Shown piece by piece: positions 1-8,896 of a DNA stretch of 64,000 nucleotides. The stretch is from contig NZ_JABTTE010000004.1 in NCBI RefSeq assembly GCF_013303125.1, positions 1 to 64,000 on the forward strand, given 5' to 3'. The first letter of the stretch is position 1. The number at the start of each line of letters is the position of its first letter. Under the pieces are notes generated by a model. That model saw only the letters and a list, made by a program, of their open reading frames with translations. It searched no databases and had not been told where the DNA came from. The translations under genes and the position numbers were made by a program. Source of the DNA: Calidifontibacillus erzurumensis. Its GTDB lineage: Bacteria > Bacillota > Bacilli > Bacillales > Bacillaceae_J.

Positions 1-2
1 AA

Positions 3-38
3 AATAAGCTGCTGAGCTTTTCTCAACAGCCTTTTTTT
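3..38 (-). terminator. Terminator after bioY (probably bidirectional)
   Basis: Arms GCTGCTGAG (8-16) and CTCAACAGC (22-30) form a hairpin with one weak pair. Read on the minus strand it lies just past the bioY stop and is followed by TTATTTT. On the plus strand it is followed by a run of T, so it may also stop a gene entering from the left. Confidence 0.75.
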
Positions 39-39
39 A

Positions 40-663
40 CTACGATTTTGTAGTGTTAGAAATTTCGTTTGAAGCAATAGTTTCCTTCGTTATTGGATTT
101 GTTTTATGTACAGCTCTATAAAGGCGAGGAGCAATAATTCCTGCAAATATCGATAAAATAATATCTTTCGGCAATGGAACCATCATCCAACTCCAAGCAA
201 GTTTATATGTAAATCCTTCTGGTGCTTCAGCCCAAAGTTTGTAAGCATAGTACATCCAATTTGTACCGATGACATAATTGACAACCATACCAATAAGTGA
301 AGCTGAAATAAAAATGCCAACAGATTTTTTCTCAGATTTTTCGATGAACAAACCGACAAGAAAAGAAACTAATATGTAGGATAGTAAAAATCCAAATGTC
401 GGTTTTATAAATATAGCAGCACCGCCAGTAAATTGGGCGAATACTGGTGCACCAGCAATACCAATGAGAACATAAGCAATCATTGCCAACGCCCCAACTC
501 GACTACCTAAAATGGCACCAGCAAGGATCGAAAAAAATGTTTGCAATGTGATCGGCACTCCTCCAATGACTAGGAAAGATGTCATATTTGCGCCAACAGC
601 CATTAAAGCAACAAAAACGGCTGCCATCGTTAAATCAATTGTTCTTAATCTTTTTTTGACCAT
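40..663 (-). CDS. bioY: BioY, biotin transporter substrate-binding membrane protein
   Basis: BioY is the S component of an ECF-type biotin transporter. The 207-residue product is very hydrophobic, with about six membrane segments, and has the family motif region VPITLQTFFSILAGAILGSR near residues 36-55 and GTNWMYY near 133. The length is normal. ATG at 663 is preceded by AAGGGGAG. It is divergent from bioB, and a BirA operator overlaps its promoter, so it should be repressed when biotin is plentiful. The lysine- and asparagine-rich C-terminal tail is not conserved. The assignment is firm. Confidence 0.95.
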   Translation of the reverse strand: MVKKRLRTIDLTMAAVFVALMAVGANMTSFLVIGGVPITLQTFFSILAGAILGSRVGALAMIAYVLIGIAGAPVFAQFTGGAAIFIKPTFGFLLSYILVSFLVGLFIEKSEKKSVGIFISASLIGMVVNYVIGTNWMYYAYKLWAEAPEGFTYKLAWSWMMVPLPKDIILSIFAGIIAPRLYRAVHKTNPITKETIASNEISNTTKS

Positions 664-701
664 TCTACTTTCTACTCCCCTTTACAATTGTTACCAAAGT
701 T

Positions 702-755
702 ATCATAGACAAAAGCAACCCATTTTGTCAACTCATTTCTTTTATATGTTAACTT
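702..755 (-). promoter_or_regulatory. bioY promoter with BirA operator
   Basis: The operator is TTGTCAAC (725-732), 15 bases, then GTTAACTT (748-755), the half-site arrangement of BirA boxes in Bacillaceae. On the minus strand TTGACA (complement of 726-731) and TATGAT (complement of 702-707) are 18 bases apart, so the operator covers the -35 box. Biotinoyl-BirA bound here would block bioY. Confidence 0.82.
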
Positions 756-820
756 TTATTGTAAGAAATTTTTAATATTTTTATATTTTTTCTATTTTAT
801 ATAGATTTTTAACGTCTTTA

Positions 821-851
821 TTGTTAACATTATTTTATTAGAAGTTTACAT
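821..851 (+). promoter_or_regulatory. BirA operator in front of bioB
   Basis: TTGTTAAC (821-828), 15 bases, then GTTTACAT (844-851). Spacing and half-sites match the operator in front of bioY. It ends 16 bases before the bioB start, so BirA would act near the transcription start or early leader. Confidence 0.85.
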
Positions 852-867
852 AAATGGAGGCTGTAAT

Positions 868-1857
868 ATGAATTGGAGTAAATTAGCAGAACATGTTATT
901 AATGGAAGAGAAATTTCTGATGAGGAAGCGCTGGCAGTTTTAAATTGCCCTGATCATGATATCTTATCTTTATTACATGGAGCTTTTCAAATCCGCAAGC
1001 ACTATTTCGGTACAAAAGTTAAATTAAATATGATAATGAATGCCAAGTCTGGCAACTGTTCGGAAAACTGTGGGTATTGTGCGCAATCCGCTGTTTCAAC
1101 TGCACCAATTGAAAAATATTATATGCTGGACAAGGAAGCATTATTAAAAGGAGCTAAACAAGCATTTGATTTAAATGTTGGTACATATTGTATTGTCGCA
1201 AGCGGGCGAGGACCAACAGACCGGGAAATTGATACGGTTGTTGAAACAGTAAAAGAAATTAAACAAACATATAATTTAAAAATTTGTGCTTGTCTCGGAT
1301 TATTAAAACCTGAGCAAGCAAAAAGGCTAAAAGAAGCTGGTGTTGACCGATACAACCATAACTTAAATACATCAAAAGAACACCATGACTTTATTACAAC
1401 TTCCCATTCGTATGACGATCGTGTCAATACGATCTTAACGATTAAAGAAGCAGGTATATCCCCTTGTTCCGGTGTAATTGTCGGAATGAAGGAAACAAAG
1501 GAAGATGTCATTCGTATGGCACGGAACTTAAAAGCGATCGGTGCAGATTCGATCCCGATAAACTTTCTTCATGCCATTGAGGGGACACCACTTGCAGGAA
1601 CGAATGAATTGAATCCTAGGTATTGTCTAAAGGTATTGGCCCTTTTCAGATTTATTAATCCTGATAAAGAAATTCGCATCTCTGGCGGACGAGAAGTGAA
1701 CTTAAGGAGCTTGCAGCCACTCGGTTTATACCCTGCAAATTCAATATTTGTTGGCGATTACCTAACAACAAGGGGAGCAGAAACCACTGCAGACCACCAA
1801 ATGCTGGAGGACCTTGGATTTGAAATTGATTTCGTAAAAGTAGAGGCAGAAGTGTAA
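868..1857 (+). CDS. bioB: Biotin synthase (radical SAM)
   Basis: BioB inserts sulfur into dethiobiotin as the last step of biotin synthesis. The 329-residue protein has the radical-SAM cluster motif with cysteines 64, 68 and 71 (CSENCGYC), the CACLG segment holding cysteines of the auxiliary cluster, and the C-terminal RISGGREVNL and YLTTRG motifs. Length is typical. ATG at 868 follows GGAGG. No other bio genes lie in the window, so it stands alone beside bioY and may act as a salvage step on imported dethiobiotin (inference). Confidence 0.97.
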   Translation: MNWSKLAEHVINGREISDEEALAVLNCPDHDILSLLHGAFQIRKHYFGTKVKLNMIMNAKSGNCSENCGYCAQSAVSTAPIEKYYMLDKEALLKGAKQAFDLNVGTYCIVASGRGPTDREIDTVVETVKEIKQTYNLKICACLGLLKPEQAKRLKEAGVDRYNHNLNTSKEHHDFITTSHSYDDRVNTILTIKEAGISPCSGVIVGMKETKEDVIRMARNLKAIGADSIPINFLHAIEGTPLAGTNELNPRYCLKVLALFRFINPDKEIRISGGREVNLRSLQPLGLYPANSIFVGDYLTTRGAETTADHQMLEDLGFEIDFVKVEAEV

Positions 1858-1880
1858 AAAAATAGACTAATGAAAAATAA

Positions 1881-1925
1881 GCACCCATGAAGGTATAGAA
1901 AAAATACGTTTATGGGTGCTTACAA
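1881..1925 (+). terminator. Hairpin after bioB
   Basis: Arms GCACCCAT (1881-1888) and ATGGGTGC (1912-1919) enclose a 23-base loop. The T tract is weak, so this is a probable but not strong terminator. It lies between convergent bioB and the kinase gene. Confidence 0.5.
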
Positions 1926-1966
1926 AAATGGTATTAAAAAATAAACATCTAGAAAAGATTTTATCT

Positions 1967-2977
1967 TTATATAATAGTATTTTGTAAATATTTAAAGGCT
2001 AATAAATCTGTATCCTCGGTGTATTTACTTCCTAATTGCCGTGTTGTTTCATTGTCACGGCTTCCAATCCAAGCTATTAATTGCAATCTTCGCATCATGA
2101 TAAAAGTAGGAATTTCTTCCTTTTCTTCATTGGAAAGGGGGCGTATCTTTTGATATCCTTTTATCCAGGCATCAATTAATGCGGGAACATATGGTTTATG
2201 TTCAATAAAACTTAAAGAAGTTGCAAGATCGTATAAATAATATCCAAATCCGCAGTCATCAAAATCAATAACTTTTATGTTATCTCCATCAATAAGTAAA
2301 TTAGCAAGGCGTAAATCTGAATGAATAAGACCGAATCGATCAGGTCCATTCCCAAAATTTTTTAGCCTAGTAAATATTTTTTCTGAAACTTTCTCGAACA
2401 AGGCTAATCGATCTTGGGTCATTCCCAAGCCATTTTGCCACTTGCCCCATTTTGGATTAGAACCAAGAATAGTGTCATAATTCCAAGTTAGACGCTTTAT
2501 ATTACGCAAACGATCTCTAAATTTAATACTGTGTTCGTGGAGCTTTGCTGTTATTTCACCAAGAATCTCAAATTGATCAATGAGAGCGCTTTCATCGTTT
2601 TCATCAGGAGCTTTCCCTTCTAAAAATGTAAATAAAGTACAATAATATGTGTTATTTTCATCCGTAATCTCTTGTATATATTGCCCGTTTTCTGCTTTTA
2701 TTGGTAAAGAAACTGTAATCGTAGAAAGTTCATCAATTGATTTAATCCAAGCAATTTCACCTTCAATTTCTTCCTTTGTATGATAACCTGGCCTCCCTAC
2801 TCTTAAAATATATTTTTCACCAGTAATTGTATTTTTCACTAGAAAAGTTGCGTTTTCAGAGTAGTTTAAAAGTTGGATCGTTTCTTGAGTTTGAAATGGG
2901 TAAAAAAGGATTGCTCTTTTTGCAATCTGAGTAAATTTATCTAAAACATCGTATAAATAATTTTTAGTATCACTCAT
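1967..2977 (-). CDS. APH-family small-molecule kinase at the end of the EUT locus
   Basis: This is an aminoglycoside-phosphotransferase-fold kinase of 336 residues. The catalytic loop HSDLRLANLL is near residue 220, followed by the metal-binding segment VIDFDDCG. The family includes choline, ethanolamine and aminopropanol kinases as well as antibiotic kinases. Its place downstream of the EUT genes, together with a class III PLP enzyme at the other end, suggests it may phosphorylate ethanolamine or aminopropanol (inference, not shown by sequence). ATG at 2977 follows AAAGGAG. A 177-base gap with an inverted repeat separates it from the HAD gene, so it may have its own promoter. An unrelated sugar or homoserine kinase role is possible. 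Confidence 0.75.
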   Translation of the reverse strand: MSDTKNYLYDVLDKFTQIAKRAILFYPFQTQETIQLLNYSENATFLVKNTITGEKYILRVGRPGYHTKEEIEGEIAWIKSIDELSTITVSLPIKAENGQYIQEITDENNTYYCTLFTFLEGKAPDENDESALIDQFEILGEITAKLHEHSIKFRDRLRNIKRLTWNYDTILGSNPKWGKWQNGLGMTQDRLALFEKVSEKIFTRLKNFGNGPDRFGLIHSDLRLANLLIDGDNIKVIDFDDCGFGYYLYDLATSLSFIEHKPYVPALIDAWIKGYQKIRPLSNEEKEEIPTFIMMRRLQLIAWIGSRDNETTRQLGSKYTEDTDLLAFKYLQNTII

Positions 2978-3038
2978 CGTATTTCTCCTTTCATTTCCAA
3001 ATCTATCAACTATTTCGAAAAACAGTTTGTTTCAGCTT

Positions 3039-3080
3039 GTTTAGTAAACACGTTACAATTGCCATGCTATATTACTAAAC
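3039..3080. promoter_or_regulatory. Inverted repeat upstream of the kinase gene
   Basis: GTTTAGTA (3039-3046) and TACTAAAC (3073-3080) form an exact 8-base inverted repeat with 26 bases between. It lies 60-100 bases upstream of the kinase start. It may be an operator pair or the base of a leader hairpin. It differs from the palindrome used near the permease. Confidence 0.4.
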
Positions 3081-3154
3081 CACATCAATTAAAAGTTAAA
3101 TAAATTTTTAATATTCCGATATTTAATTATAAAAATTGAAAAAGTTATTTCTAC

Positions 3155-3895
3155 CTATTGTCCAATATCCATTAATTCTTTATAACTATGAATAATTAAA
3201 TCAGCATCAATCAGATGATCTGTATTTTTTGCATAAGAGACAATCCCTACTGTAAAATTTATTCCTGCATTTTTACCTAATTGTATATCAGCATTTGTAT
3301 CTCCAATTAGCATTGTCTCTGAAAGTGAAAATCCAAAGCGGTCACTAGCCAAATAAACAAGATCAGGGTATGGCTTTCCATTCAACACTTGATCACTTCC
3401 AATCACAAAGTCAAAATAGTTTTCCACACCTACTTTTTTTAAGTGACACTTTGCTTTTTCAGTATCATCTGCTGTCAAAACACCTAACTTTACATTATTT
3501 TCCTTAAACTTTTCAAGTAACTCCTTGATTCCATCTATCAATTTAATTGATATTGAACTATTTTGTCTTTCATTTGCATAATTTACACTTTCATTAGCAT
3601 GAAATACAGCTAAATCCCATGGTAAGCCGTTTTCATATATTTTATAAGCTAAAATAATCTTACTTTCTTCCATATTAGCTATTGCTAGAGGACTTTTCGG
3701 ATCAATAGAATTGTCTTCTTCTCCCGCTCCAAAAACTTTTCTTAATTCCTTCTTGGTAAGTGAACATTCTGGCAAATTACTTCTAATATATTCTGATAGA
3801 TCATCAACCCATGGTATCCAAATGGATGGAAAATCTAATATTGTTCCATCTTTATCAAAAAGAACTGTATTAATCTCTCTCCCTAAAAAATTCAT
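3155..3895 (-). CDS. HAD-superfamily phosphatase
   Basis: HAD hydrolase of 246 residues. Motif I is FDKDGT near residue 13 with the nucleophile and acid aspartates, motif II is LTADD near 139, motif III is the lysine in NGKPYPD, and motif IV is IGDTNADIQ. A helical cap sits between motifs I and II, as in phosphoglycolate phosphatases. The substrate cannot be read from the sequence. It sits 33 bases after the malate dehydrogenase gene and before the kinase gene, so it may remove phosphate from a kinase product or a dead-end metabolite (inference). ATG at 3895. Confidence 0.8.
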   Translation of the reverse strand: MNFLGREINTVLFDKDGTILDFPSIWIPWVDDLSEYIRSNLPECSLTKKELRKVFGAGEEDNSIDPKSPLAIANMEESKIILAYKIYENGLPWDLAVFHANESVNYANERQNSSISIKLIDGIKELLEKFKENNVKLGVLTADDTEKAKCHLKKVGVENYFDFVIGSDQVLNGKPYPDLVYLASDRFGFSLSETMLIGDTNADIQLGKNAGINFTVGIVSYAKNTDHLIDADLIIHSYKELMDIGQ

Positions 3896-3928
3896 CTTTT
3901 CACGCCTTTCAAGTATTGGAAAGGAACA

Positions 3929-4879
3929 CTATATGATTTCAGATATAATATTTATAGTATTTCTTACATCGTTAGCAGAAATATCTAATTGGTTCTTTTC
4001 TTCATTAGTTAGAGGAAGTTCAATGATATATTCAATCCCACTACCACCTAGGATCGTAGGTACACCTAGACACAAGTCGTAATAACCATATTCACCCTCT
4101 AGATAAGCAATGGCTGGTAGAATGCGTTTTTTATCTCTAATTATTGCTTCTGCCATTTCAACTAAAGAGGCTGCAGGAGCATAGTATGCGCTCCCATTTC
4201 CTAACAATTCAACTATTTCGCCTCCCCCTTTTCTAGTTCTTTCAACAATTGCATCAATTTGTTCTTTTGTCATAACTTGATCTAAAGGGATGCCGGCGGC
4301 ATTGGAGTACCTGATCAGTGGTACCATATTATCACCATGGCCACCTAGCACGAACCCTTTAACATCCTCCACAGAAATGTTTAAAGCTTCAGCAACAAAT
4401 GTATTAAAACGTGCTGTGTCAAGGACACCAGATTGACCGATCACACGATTTTTCGGAAACCCAGTCGTTTTTAAACAAGTATACGTCATAGCATCAACTG
4501 GATTACTTAGGACAAGGACGTAACTTTCAGGTGCATATTCTTTAATCTTTTTCGAGACGGTCACCATGATATCTTTATTCGTCATTACTAAGTCATCGCG
4601 GCTCATACCGGGCTTTCTGGCAACTCCAGCGGTTATAATGATCATGTCGGCATTTTTTATATAAGAGTAATCTGATGTGCCAATAATTGTAACATTGAAT
4701 TTTTCGATTGGCCCTGCTTCAAACATATCTAAAGCTTTCCCTTTGGTTGGCTTTTCTAACGAAGGAATATCTAGTAAAACGATATCTCCTAGTTCTTTTT
4801 GTGCTAACAAAAGCGCGCATGTTGCACCTGTAAATCCAGCCCCTATTACCGCAATTTTATTTTTTTTAAACGTTTTCAT
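3929..4879 (-). CDS. Malate dehydrogenase within the EUT operon
   Basis: NAD-dependent malate dehydrogenase, lactate/malate dehydrogenase family, about 316 residues. The Rossmann motif is IGAGFTGAT at the N-terminus. Substrate residues are present: arginines of RKPGMSR, Asp and Arg of LDTARF, and the catalytic His of [10 protein letters not shown]. It closely resembles Bacillus housekeeping Mdh but lies in the EUT operon, not next to citrate-cycle genes. I start at ATG 4879, preceded by GGGAG; the longer frame from 4921 has a non-homologous basic leader. No EutG-type alcohol dehydrogenase is present, so this enzyme may reoxidise NADH made by EutE (inference). Confidence 0.9.
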   Translation of the reverse strand: MKTFKKNKIAVIGAGFTGATCALLLAQKELGDIVLLDIPSLEKPTKGKALDMFEAGPIEKFNVTIIGTSDYSYIKNADMIIITAGVARKPGMSRDDLVMTNKDIMVTVSKKIKEYAPESYVLVLSNPVDAMTYTCLKTTGFPKNRVIGQSGVLDTARFNTFVAEALNISVEDVKGFVLGGHGDNMVPLIRYSNAAGIPLDQVMTKEQIDAIVERTRKGGGEIVELLGNGSAYYAPAASLVEMAEAIIRDKKRILPAIAYLEGEYGYYDLCLGVPTILGGSGIEYIIELPLTNEEKNQLDISANDVRNTINIISEII

Positions 4880-4917
4880 GCGTGATCTCCCTCTTCTATA
4901 GCAACTTTTTATTCCAT

Positions 4918-5421
4918 TCATTTATTTTTTTCCATTTCTCCATTCGAAGGATCCCCATCATTTTCACTGTTAGTATTAGAAGATTTAAGAACATCATCTG
5001 GAATATTAAGTGGATTTTCTTCCTTCCGTTCAACTATTTTTCTCCCTGTTTTTTCTCTATCACTCTTAATATCTTTCATCTTTTTATTATTTTTTCTTTT
5101 CTCTTGATCTTTAATATTGATTTGTTCACGATCAGTAATATTTGTTCCATCGTTCTTTTGGATCAATTCTTTTATTTGTTTGTCTGGATGGGGTATCACC
5201 CAGGATGAAACATAGGTTCCGAAACGATTTGAAGCTTTCTTCCCTGCTTCTACTGCTGCTTGAACAGCACTAACATCCCCTTCAATTAAAATGGCTACTA
5301 AACCAGCATCAACCTTTTCCTTTCGAATAAGTGTCACATCCGCCGCTTTTAACATTGCATCTGCAGCTTCTATTGTGGCAACAAGACCCTTTGTTTCAAT
5401 CATGCCTAAAGCTTTCGTCAA
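4918..5421 (-). CDS. BMC-H shell protein with long charged tail (EutK-like layout)
   Basis: Residues 1-90 are a canonical BMC hexamer domain: [18 protein letters not shown], a GDV segment near 49, and VIPHPD near 76. Residues 91-167 are a hydrophilic tail rich in Lys, Asp, Glu and Asn with no membrane segment, probably disordered. A BMC domain plus C-terminal extension recalls EutK, but the tail does not look like the EutK winged-helix domain. It lies 45 bases after a EutM-like gene. The tail may point into the lumen or cytosol and bind cargo (inference). Confidence 0.85.
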   Translation of the reverse strand: MTKALGMIETKGLVATIEAADAMLKAADVTLIRKEKVDAGLVAILIEGDVSAVQAAVEAGKKASNRFGTYVSSWVIPHPDKQIKELIQKNDGTNITDREQINIKDQEKRKNNKKMKDIKSDREKTGRKIVERKEENPLNIPDDVLKSSNTNSENDGDPSNGEMEKNK

Positions 5422-5466
5422 CCATTCTCACCCCCGGTTTTTTATCAACAATGGAAGAAATGTTCA

Positions 5467-5748
5467 TTAATTTCCAGGAAGAATCCCTTTTAATTCACTA
5501 TGCGGTCGAGGAATTACATGGACAGAGCGAAGTTCTCCAACACGTTTCGCCTGTTCGCTACCTGCTTCTACTGCCGCCTTTACAGCCCCAACATCTCCAC
5601 TTACAAATACTGTGACAATTCCCCCTCCTACATGTACTTTTCCAACAAGTTTTACGTTTGCTGCTTTTACCATTGCATCTGCTGCTTCAATTGCCGCAAC
5701 AAGTCCTCTTGTTTCAATCATTCCTAATGCACCATTAATTTCAGACAT
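5467..5748 (-). CDS. eutM: BMC-H shell protein, EutM/PduA type (copy 2)
   Basis: Single BMC domain, 93 residues, with [20 protein letters not shown], the pore-loop segment [11 protein letters not shown] and the C-terminal VIPRPHSEL. This is the major hexameric tile of EUT shells. It is very similar to the 98-residue copy at 14569-14865. The two copies flank the enzyme block at opposite ends. ATG at 5748 is preceded by AGGAGGAAGG. Confidence 0.95.
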   Translation of the reverse strand: MSEINGALGMIETRGLVAAIEAADAMVKAANVKLVGKVHVGGGIVTVFVSGDVGAVKAAVEAGSEQAKRVGELRSVHVIPRPHSELKGILPGN

Positions 5749-5790
5749 CGTTTTCCTTCCTCCTTAAATTCACTTTTTATAAACTTGAAT

Positions 5791-7314
5791 CTATAAGGCT
5801 ACTTGTGACACTACTTTTTGAACTAGATCAATGATAACTTTTTTATCAATCGATTGTGTGTCATACTTAACATCAGCAAGCACTTTAGCTACAACTTCTT
5901 CAACTGTTTTTTCTTCCTTTTCAGTAATATGTTGAGGTTGCACTATTTCTTGCGGAATGGAAACTTCTTTCGTAACAAAGGCTAAACGTTTAATATTAAT
6001 AAGATGACGGGCTGAAATATTATCACCTGTTATATTCCCTCCATAGGATCCACACCCAAGAGTAAAAGATGGTTTTAATCCTGTTGTTGCACCAACAGCT
6101 CCAATGGAAGAAAGAGTATTTACCATTATTCGTGAAACAGGCATTTCTTTTGAAAACTCTTCAGCGATTTGTTCATTATTGGTATGAATTGACAGGCTAT
6201 GTCCTCTACCACCAAGATTTAATAAACCTAAACAAATTTCCTTGGCTTTCTCTTTCGTAGGTGCAGTATATAGTGCAAGAATTGGAGATAGTTTCTCAAT
6301 AGAAAAAGGCGCTGATTTTTCTAACCGATCTTCTTCAGCAATGATTACACGAGTATCAGGAGGTACTTGAATACCAGCCATTTTAGCTATTTCCACTGCA
6401 GATTTCCCGACAATATCCGGATTAAGCTGCCCAATAACAGGTGAGATTATTCTTTCCACTTTTTGTTTTTCCTCACCTTCAACAAAATAAGCTTTATTTT
6501 TTTTCAATTCCCGTATTGTCGCTTCTTTTATATTTGCATCTACCACGATCGCTTGTTCAGAAGCACAAATTGTTCCATTATCAAAGGTTTTGCTATCAAT
6601 AATATTTTTTACAGCTTTGGCAATATTAGCGGATTTTTCAATATATACTGGTACATTTCCTGGACCAACTCCATAAGCCGGCTTCCCAGAACTATATGCC
6701 GCCCTAACTAGACCAACACCACCCGTTGCTAATATGACATTCGTTAATTTGTGTTTCATTAACTGTGTAGTTGCTTCTAAAGTAGGATTGGAAATCCAAC
6801 CAATTATTCCTTCGGGAGCCCCTGCTTCAATAGCTGCTTGACTACACACTTTTAACGCTTCAATTGTACATTTTGTGGCGCGCGGATGCGGACTAGCGAC
6901 AATTGCGTTTCCACTTTTTAATGATATTAAAGTTTTATAGATAGCTGTGGAAGTAGGATTTGTTGTTGGTATGATTGCTGCTACTACTCCAAAAGGATAA
7001 GCAATCTCAATTAATTTTGAGGCATAATCACGATGAATGATTCCAATCGTTTTCTCATTTTTAATAGATTCGTAGACATCTCGAGAACTTACTTCATTTT
7101 TTATTTTCTTGTGAGCAACAATGCCTATTCCTGTCTCTTTAACTGCCATTTCAGCAAGTCGATTAGCTTCGCGAAATGCAGCGTCTGCTATATTCTTTAC
7201 AATTTGGTCTACTTTTTGCTGTGAAAAAGTAGCAAATAATTTTTGTGCTTCATGTGCTTTTATCAGTGCATGCCTCATTTCTTGAATCGATTGAAGATCA
7301 GTATCTAGACACAT
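5791..7314 (-). CDS. eutE: EutE, CoA-acylating acetaldehyde dehydrogenase
   Basis: Converts acetaldehyde, CoA and NAD to acetyl-CoA inside the microcompartment. 507 residues. The catalytic Cys is residue 250 in FDNGTICASEQ; the CoA/NAD region has IIPTTNPTSTAIYK near 115. The C-terminus ends in a predicted amphipathic helix, DKKVIIDLVQKVVSQVAL, after a variable linker, which looks like a C-terminal encapsulation peptide (inference). ATG at 7314 follows GGAGGG. It lies between eutL and the second eutM. Confidence 0.95.
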   Translation of the reverse strand: MCLDTDLQSIQEMRHALIKAHEAQKLFATFSQQKVDQIVKNIADAAFREANRLAEMAVKETGIGIVAHKKIKNEVSSRDVYESIKNEKTIGIIHRDYASKLIEIAYPFGVVAAIIPTTNPTSTAIYKTLISLKSGNAIVASPHPRATKCTIEALKVCSQAAIEAGAPEGIIGWISNPTLEATTQLMKHKLTNVILATGGVGLVRAAYSSGKPAYGVGPGNVPVYIEKSANIAKAVKNIIDSKTFDNGTICASEQAIVVDANIKEATIRELKKNKAYFVEGEEKQKVERIISPVIGQLNPDIVGKSAVEIAKMAGIQVPPDTRVIIAEEDRLEKSAPFSIEKLSPILALYTAPTKEKAKEICLGLLNLGGRGHSLSIHTNNEQIAEEFSKEMPVSRIMVNTLSSIGAVGATTGLKPSFTLGCGSYGGNITGDNISARHLINIKRLAFVTKEVSIPQEIVQPQHITEKEEKTVEEVVAKVLADVKYDTQSIDKKVIIDLVQKVVSQVAL

Positions 7315-7335
7315 TTTCTGAATCCCTCCTATTGT

Positions 7336-7989
7336 TTAATAATGTTTTGGTTTATTTGCCACATGAATAACAGCTTCACGAAAAGCATTTGCAGCAGCTT
7401 CACAAGCTGATTGAGTGCCTGTTAATAGTCCCCCGGCAAAATTTGTTTCCGATGGTGGTTTAAATAAAGACCTTAACTCAACATTTGCTTCTTTTAAAGC
7501 AATATCAATTCCAAACATTGCTTCCAGTGGAGGTGCAATTAAATAAGCAATTGATTCTCCTTCTTTAATTCCCGCTTCCTTTGATAATAATTTTCCAGCA
7601 CGAGGAACGACATGGGCAAAAAACACATGGGAAACCTCTTCATTTAAGGCTTCAAAATAAGCTTCCTTATTAACTGTTTTAATTACAGCTTCCATACCGC
7701 TTCGTACTTCATCATTGTTTGGGCCAGAAAACATTCCAATAAATTCTCCTGATAATGGACCTGAAGAATAAGCAGAACCAGCGTAAAAAGAATGGCTGTA
7801 ACAGACTTCGATATCAGCTTGTTTTGTCGCCTCATCAAGGGCAACAATTCCAATATCATCAATTGTCACAGTAAACATCCCAATGCTAGAATGATTTGGT
7901 GGTAAATCAAACTTTTTGATCATATCTGGATGTACTTTAGGAATTATTCGAATTGCTAATATTTCAGCGAAAATGGGTTTGAGCTTCAT
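7336..7989 (-). CDS. eutL: EutL, trimeric tandem-BMC shell protein
   Basis: 217 residues, the usual EutL length. The first half carries KPIFAEILAIRIIPKV and IGIVALDEATKQADIEV; the second carries the GGLLTGTQSACEAAANAF segment. EutL forms pseudohexameric trimers with a gated pore. ATG at 7989 follows AAAGGAG. It comes 17 bases after eutC. Confidence 0.95.
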   Translation of the reverse strand: MKLKPIFAEILAIRIIPKVHPDMIKKFDLPPNHSSIGMFTVTIDDIGIVALDEATKQADIEVCYSHSFYAGSAYSSGPLSGEFIGMFSGPNNDEVRSGMEAVIKTVNKEAYFEALNEEVSHVFFAHVVPRAGKLLSKEAGIKEGESIAYLIAPPLEAMFGIDIALKEANVELRSLFKPPSETNFAGGLLTGTQSACEAAANAFREAVIHVANKPKHY

Positions 7990-8006
7990 AAAATTTTGGA
8001 TCTCCT

Positions 8007-8882
8007 TTAAAGTTCCTTTTGCACAAGAGATATTCCACTAGCTTTATAATTTAAAATCTTTTCTATCAATGTTCCAAGATAAGCACCGGCTTCAACAGGA
8101 GGTATTCCGCCTTTATGGATGTTCGAAACAACCATACGGTCTGCTTCAATCGTTCCAATTCTTGGCTTATAGCATAAATAAGCACTTAATGATTCAGCAC
8201 TTACAAGCCCAGGCCGTTCACCGATAAGTAAAACAACTACTTCTGGTTCCAAAATTTCACCAACATCATCCATGACAGCAACTCTACCTCTTTTTATAAA
8301 AAAAGGTGTACCTATCATAATGCCCTTATTCACTAAAGACTGTTGAAGTGAAAGATAGACATCTTCTACATTTTCTAATATTGCATTTGAACTCAATCCA
8401 TCTGATATAATGATTTGTACTTGAGGTTTTTTGATGCATCTACTCTTTATTAGCTCTTTTCCCTCTTCAGAAAGCCTTCTACCGTAATCAGGTCTTCTTA
8501 TATAAGTGTCTTTATCAACTGCTTTTGTTGTGACCGAAAATAATTGCAATCTTTCTAGAAATGTATCAGGTACTTCCCCTGAAACCGCATCAACTGCTGC
8601 AGCATGATCATAACGAAATTTAAGCCAACTATTCGTAAGAGGACGAGGTCCAGATCTTCCTACACCAACTCGAGCTGGTGTTTTTTTTCTTATTTCGATT
8701 AATTCATCAGACACAAATTCTGTCTCTATACTTGAATTTTCTTTTAATTCAGAAATATTTTTTCGCTCTAATTCATTTATTTCTTTCTCATTCCTTGAGT
8801 CAGTAATACTTTGAGCAGTTTTTTTCTCAATAAGTTGATCAACAATAAGTCTTGTTACTTTTTCTATCAGGAGTTTATCCAT
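8007..8882 (-). CDS. eutC: EutC, ethanolamine ammonia-lyase small subunit
   Basis: Forms the adenosylcobalamin-dependent lyase with EutB, splitting ethanolamine into acetaldehyde and ammonia. 291 residues. Conserved segments are ARVGVGRSGPRPLT near 70, KFRYDHAAAVDAV, IISDGLSSNA near 158 and VLLIGERPGLV. The N-terminus, starting MDKLLIEKVTRLIVDQLI, is an amphipathic helix followed by about 40 polar residues, the arrangement of an encapsulation peptide and linker. ATG at 8882 follows AAGGGG. It lies 14 bases after eutB. Confidence 0.96.
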   Translation of the reverse strand: MDKLLIEKVTRLIVDQLIEKKTAQSITDSRNEKEINELERKNISELKENSSIETEFVSDELIEIRKKTPARVGVGRSGPRPLTNSWLKFRYDHAAAVDAVSGEVPDTFLERLQLFSVTTKAVDKDTYIRRPDYGRRLSEEGKELIKSRCIKKPQVQIIISDGLSSNAILENVEDVYLSLQQSLVNKGIMIGTPFFIKRGRVAVMDDVGEILEPEVVVLLIGERPGLVSAESLSAYLCYKPRIGTIEADRMVVSNIHKGGIPPVEAGAYLGTLIEKILNYKASGISLVQKEL

Positions 8883-8896
8883 AATTTTTACCCCTT

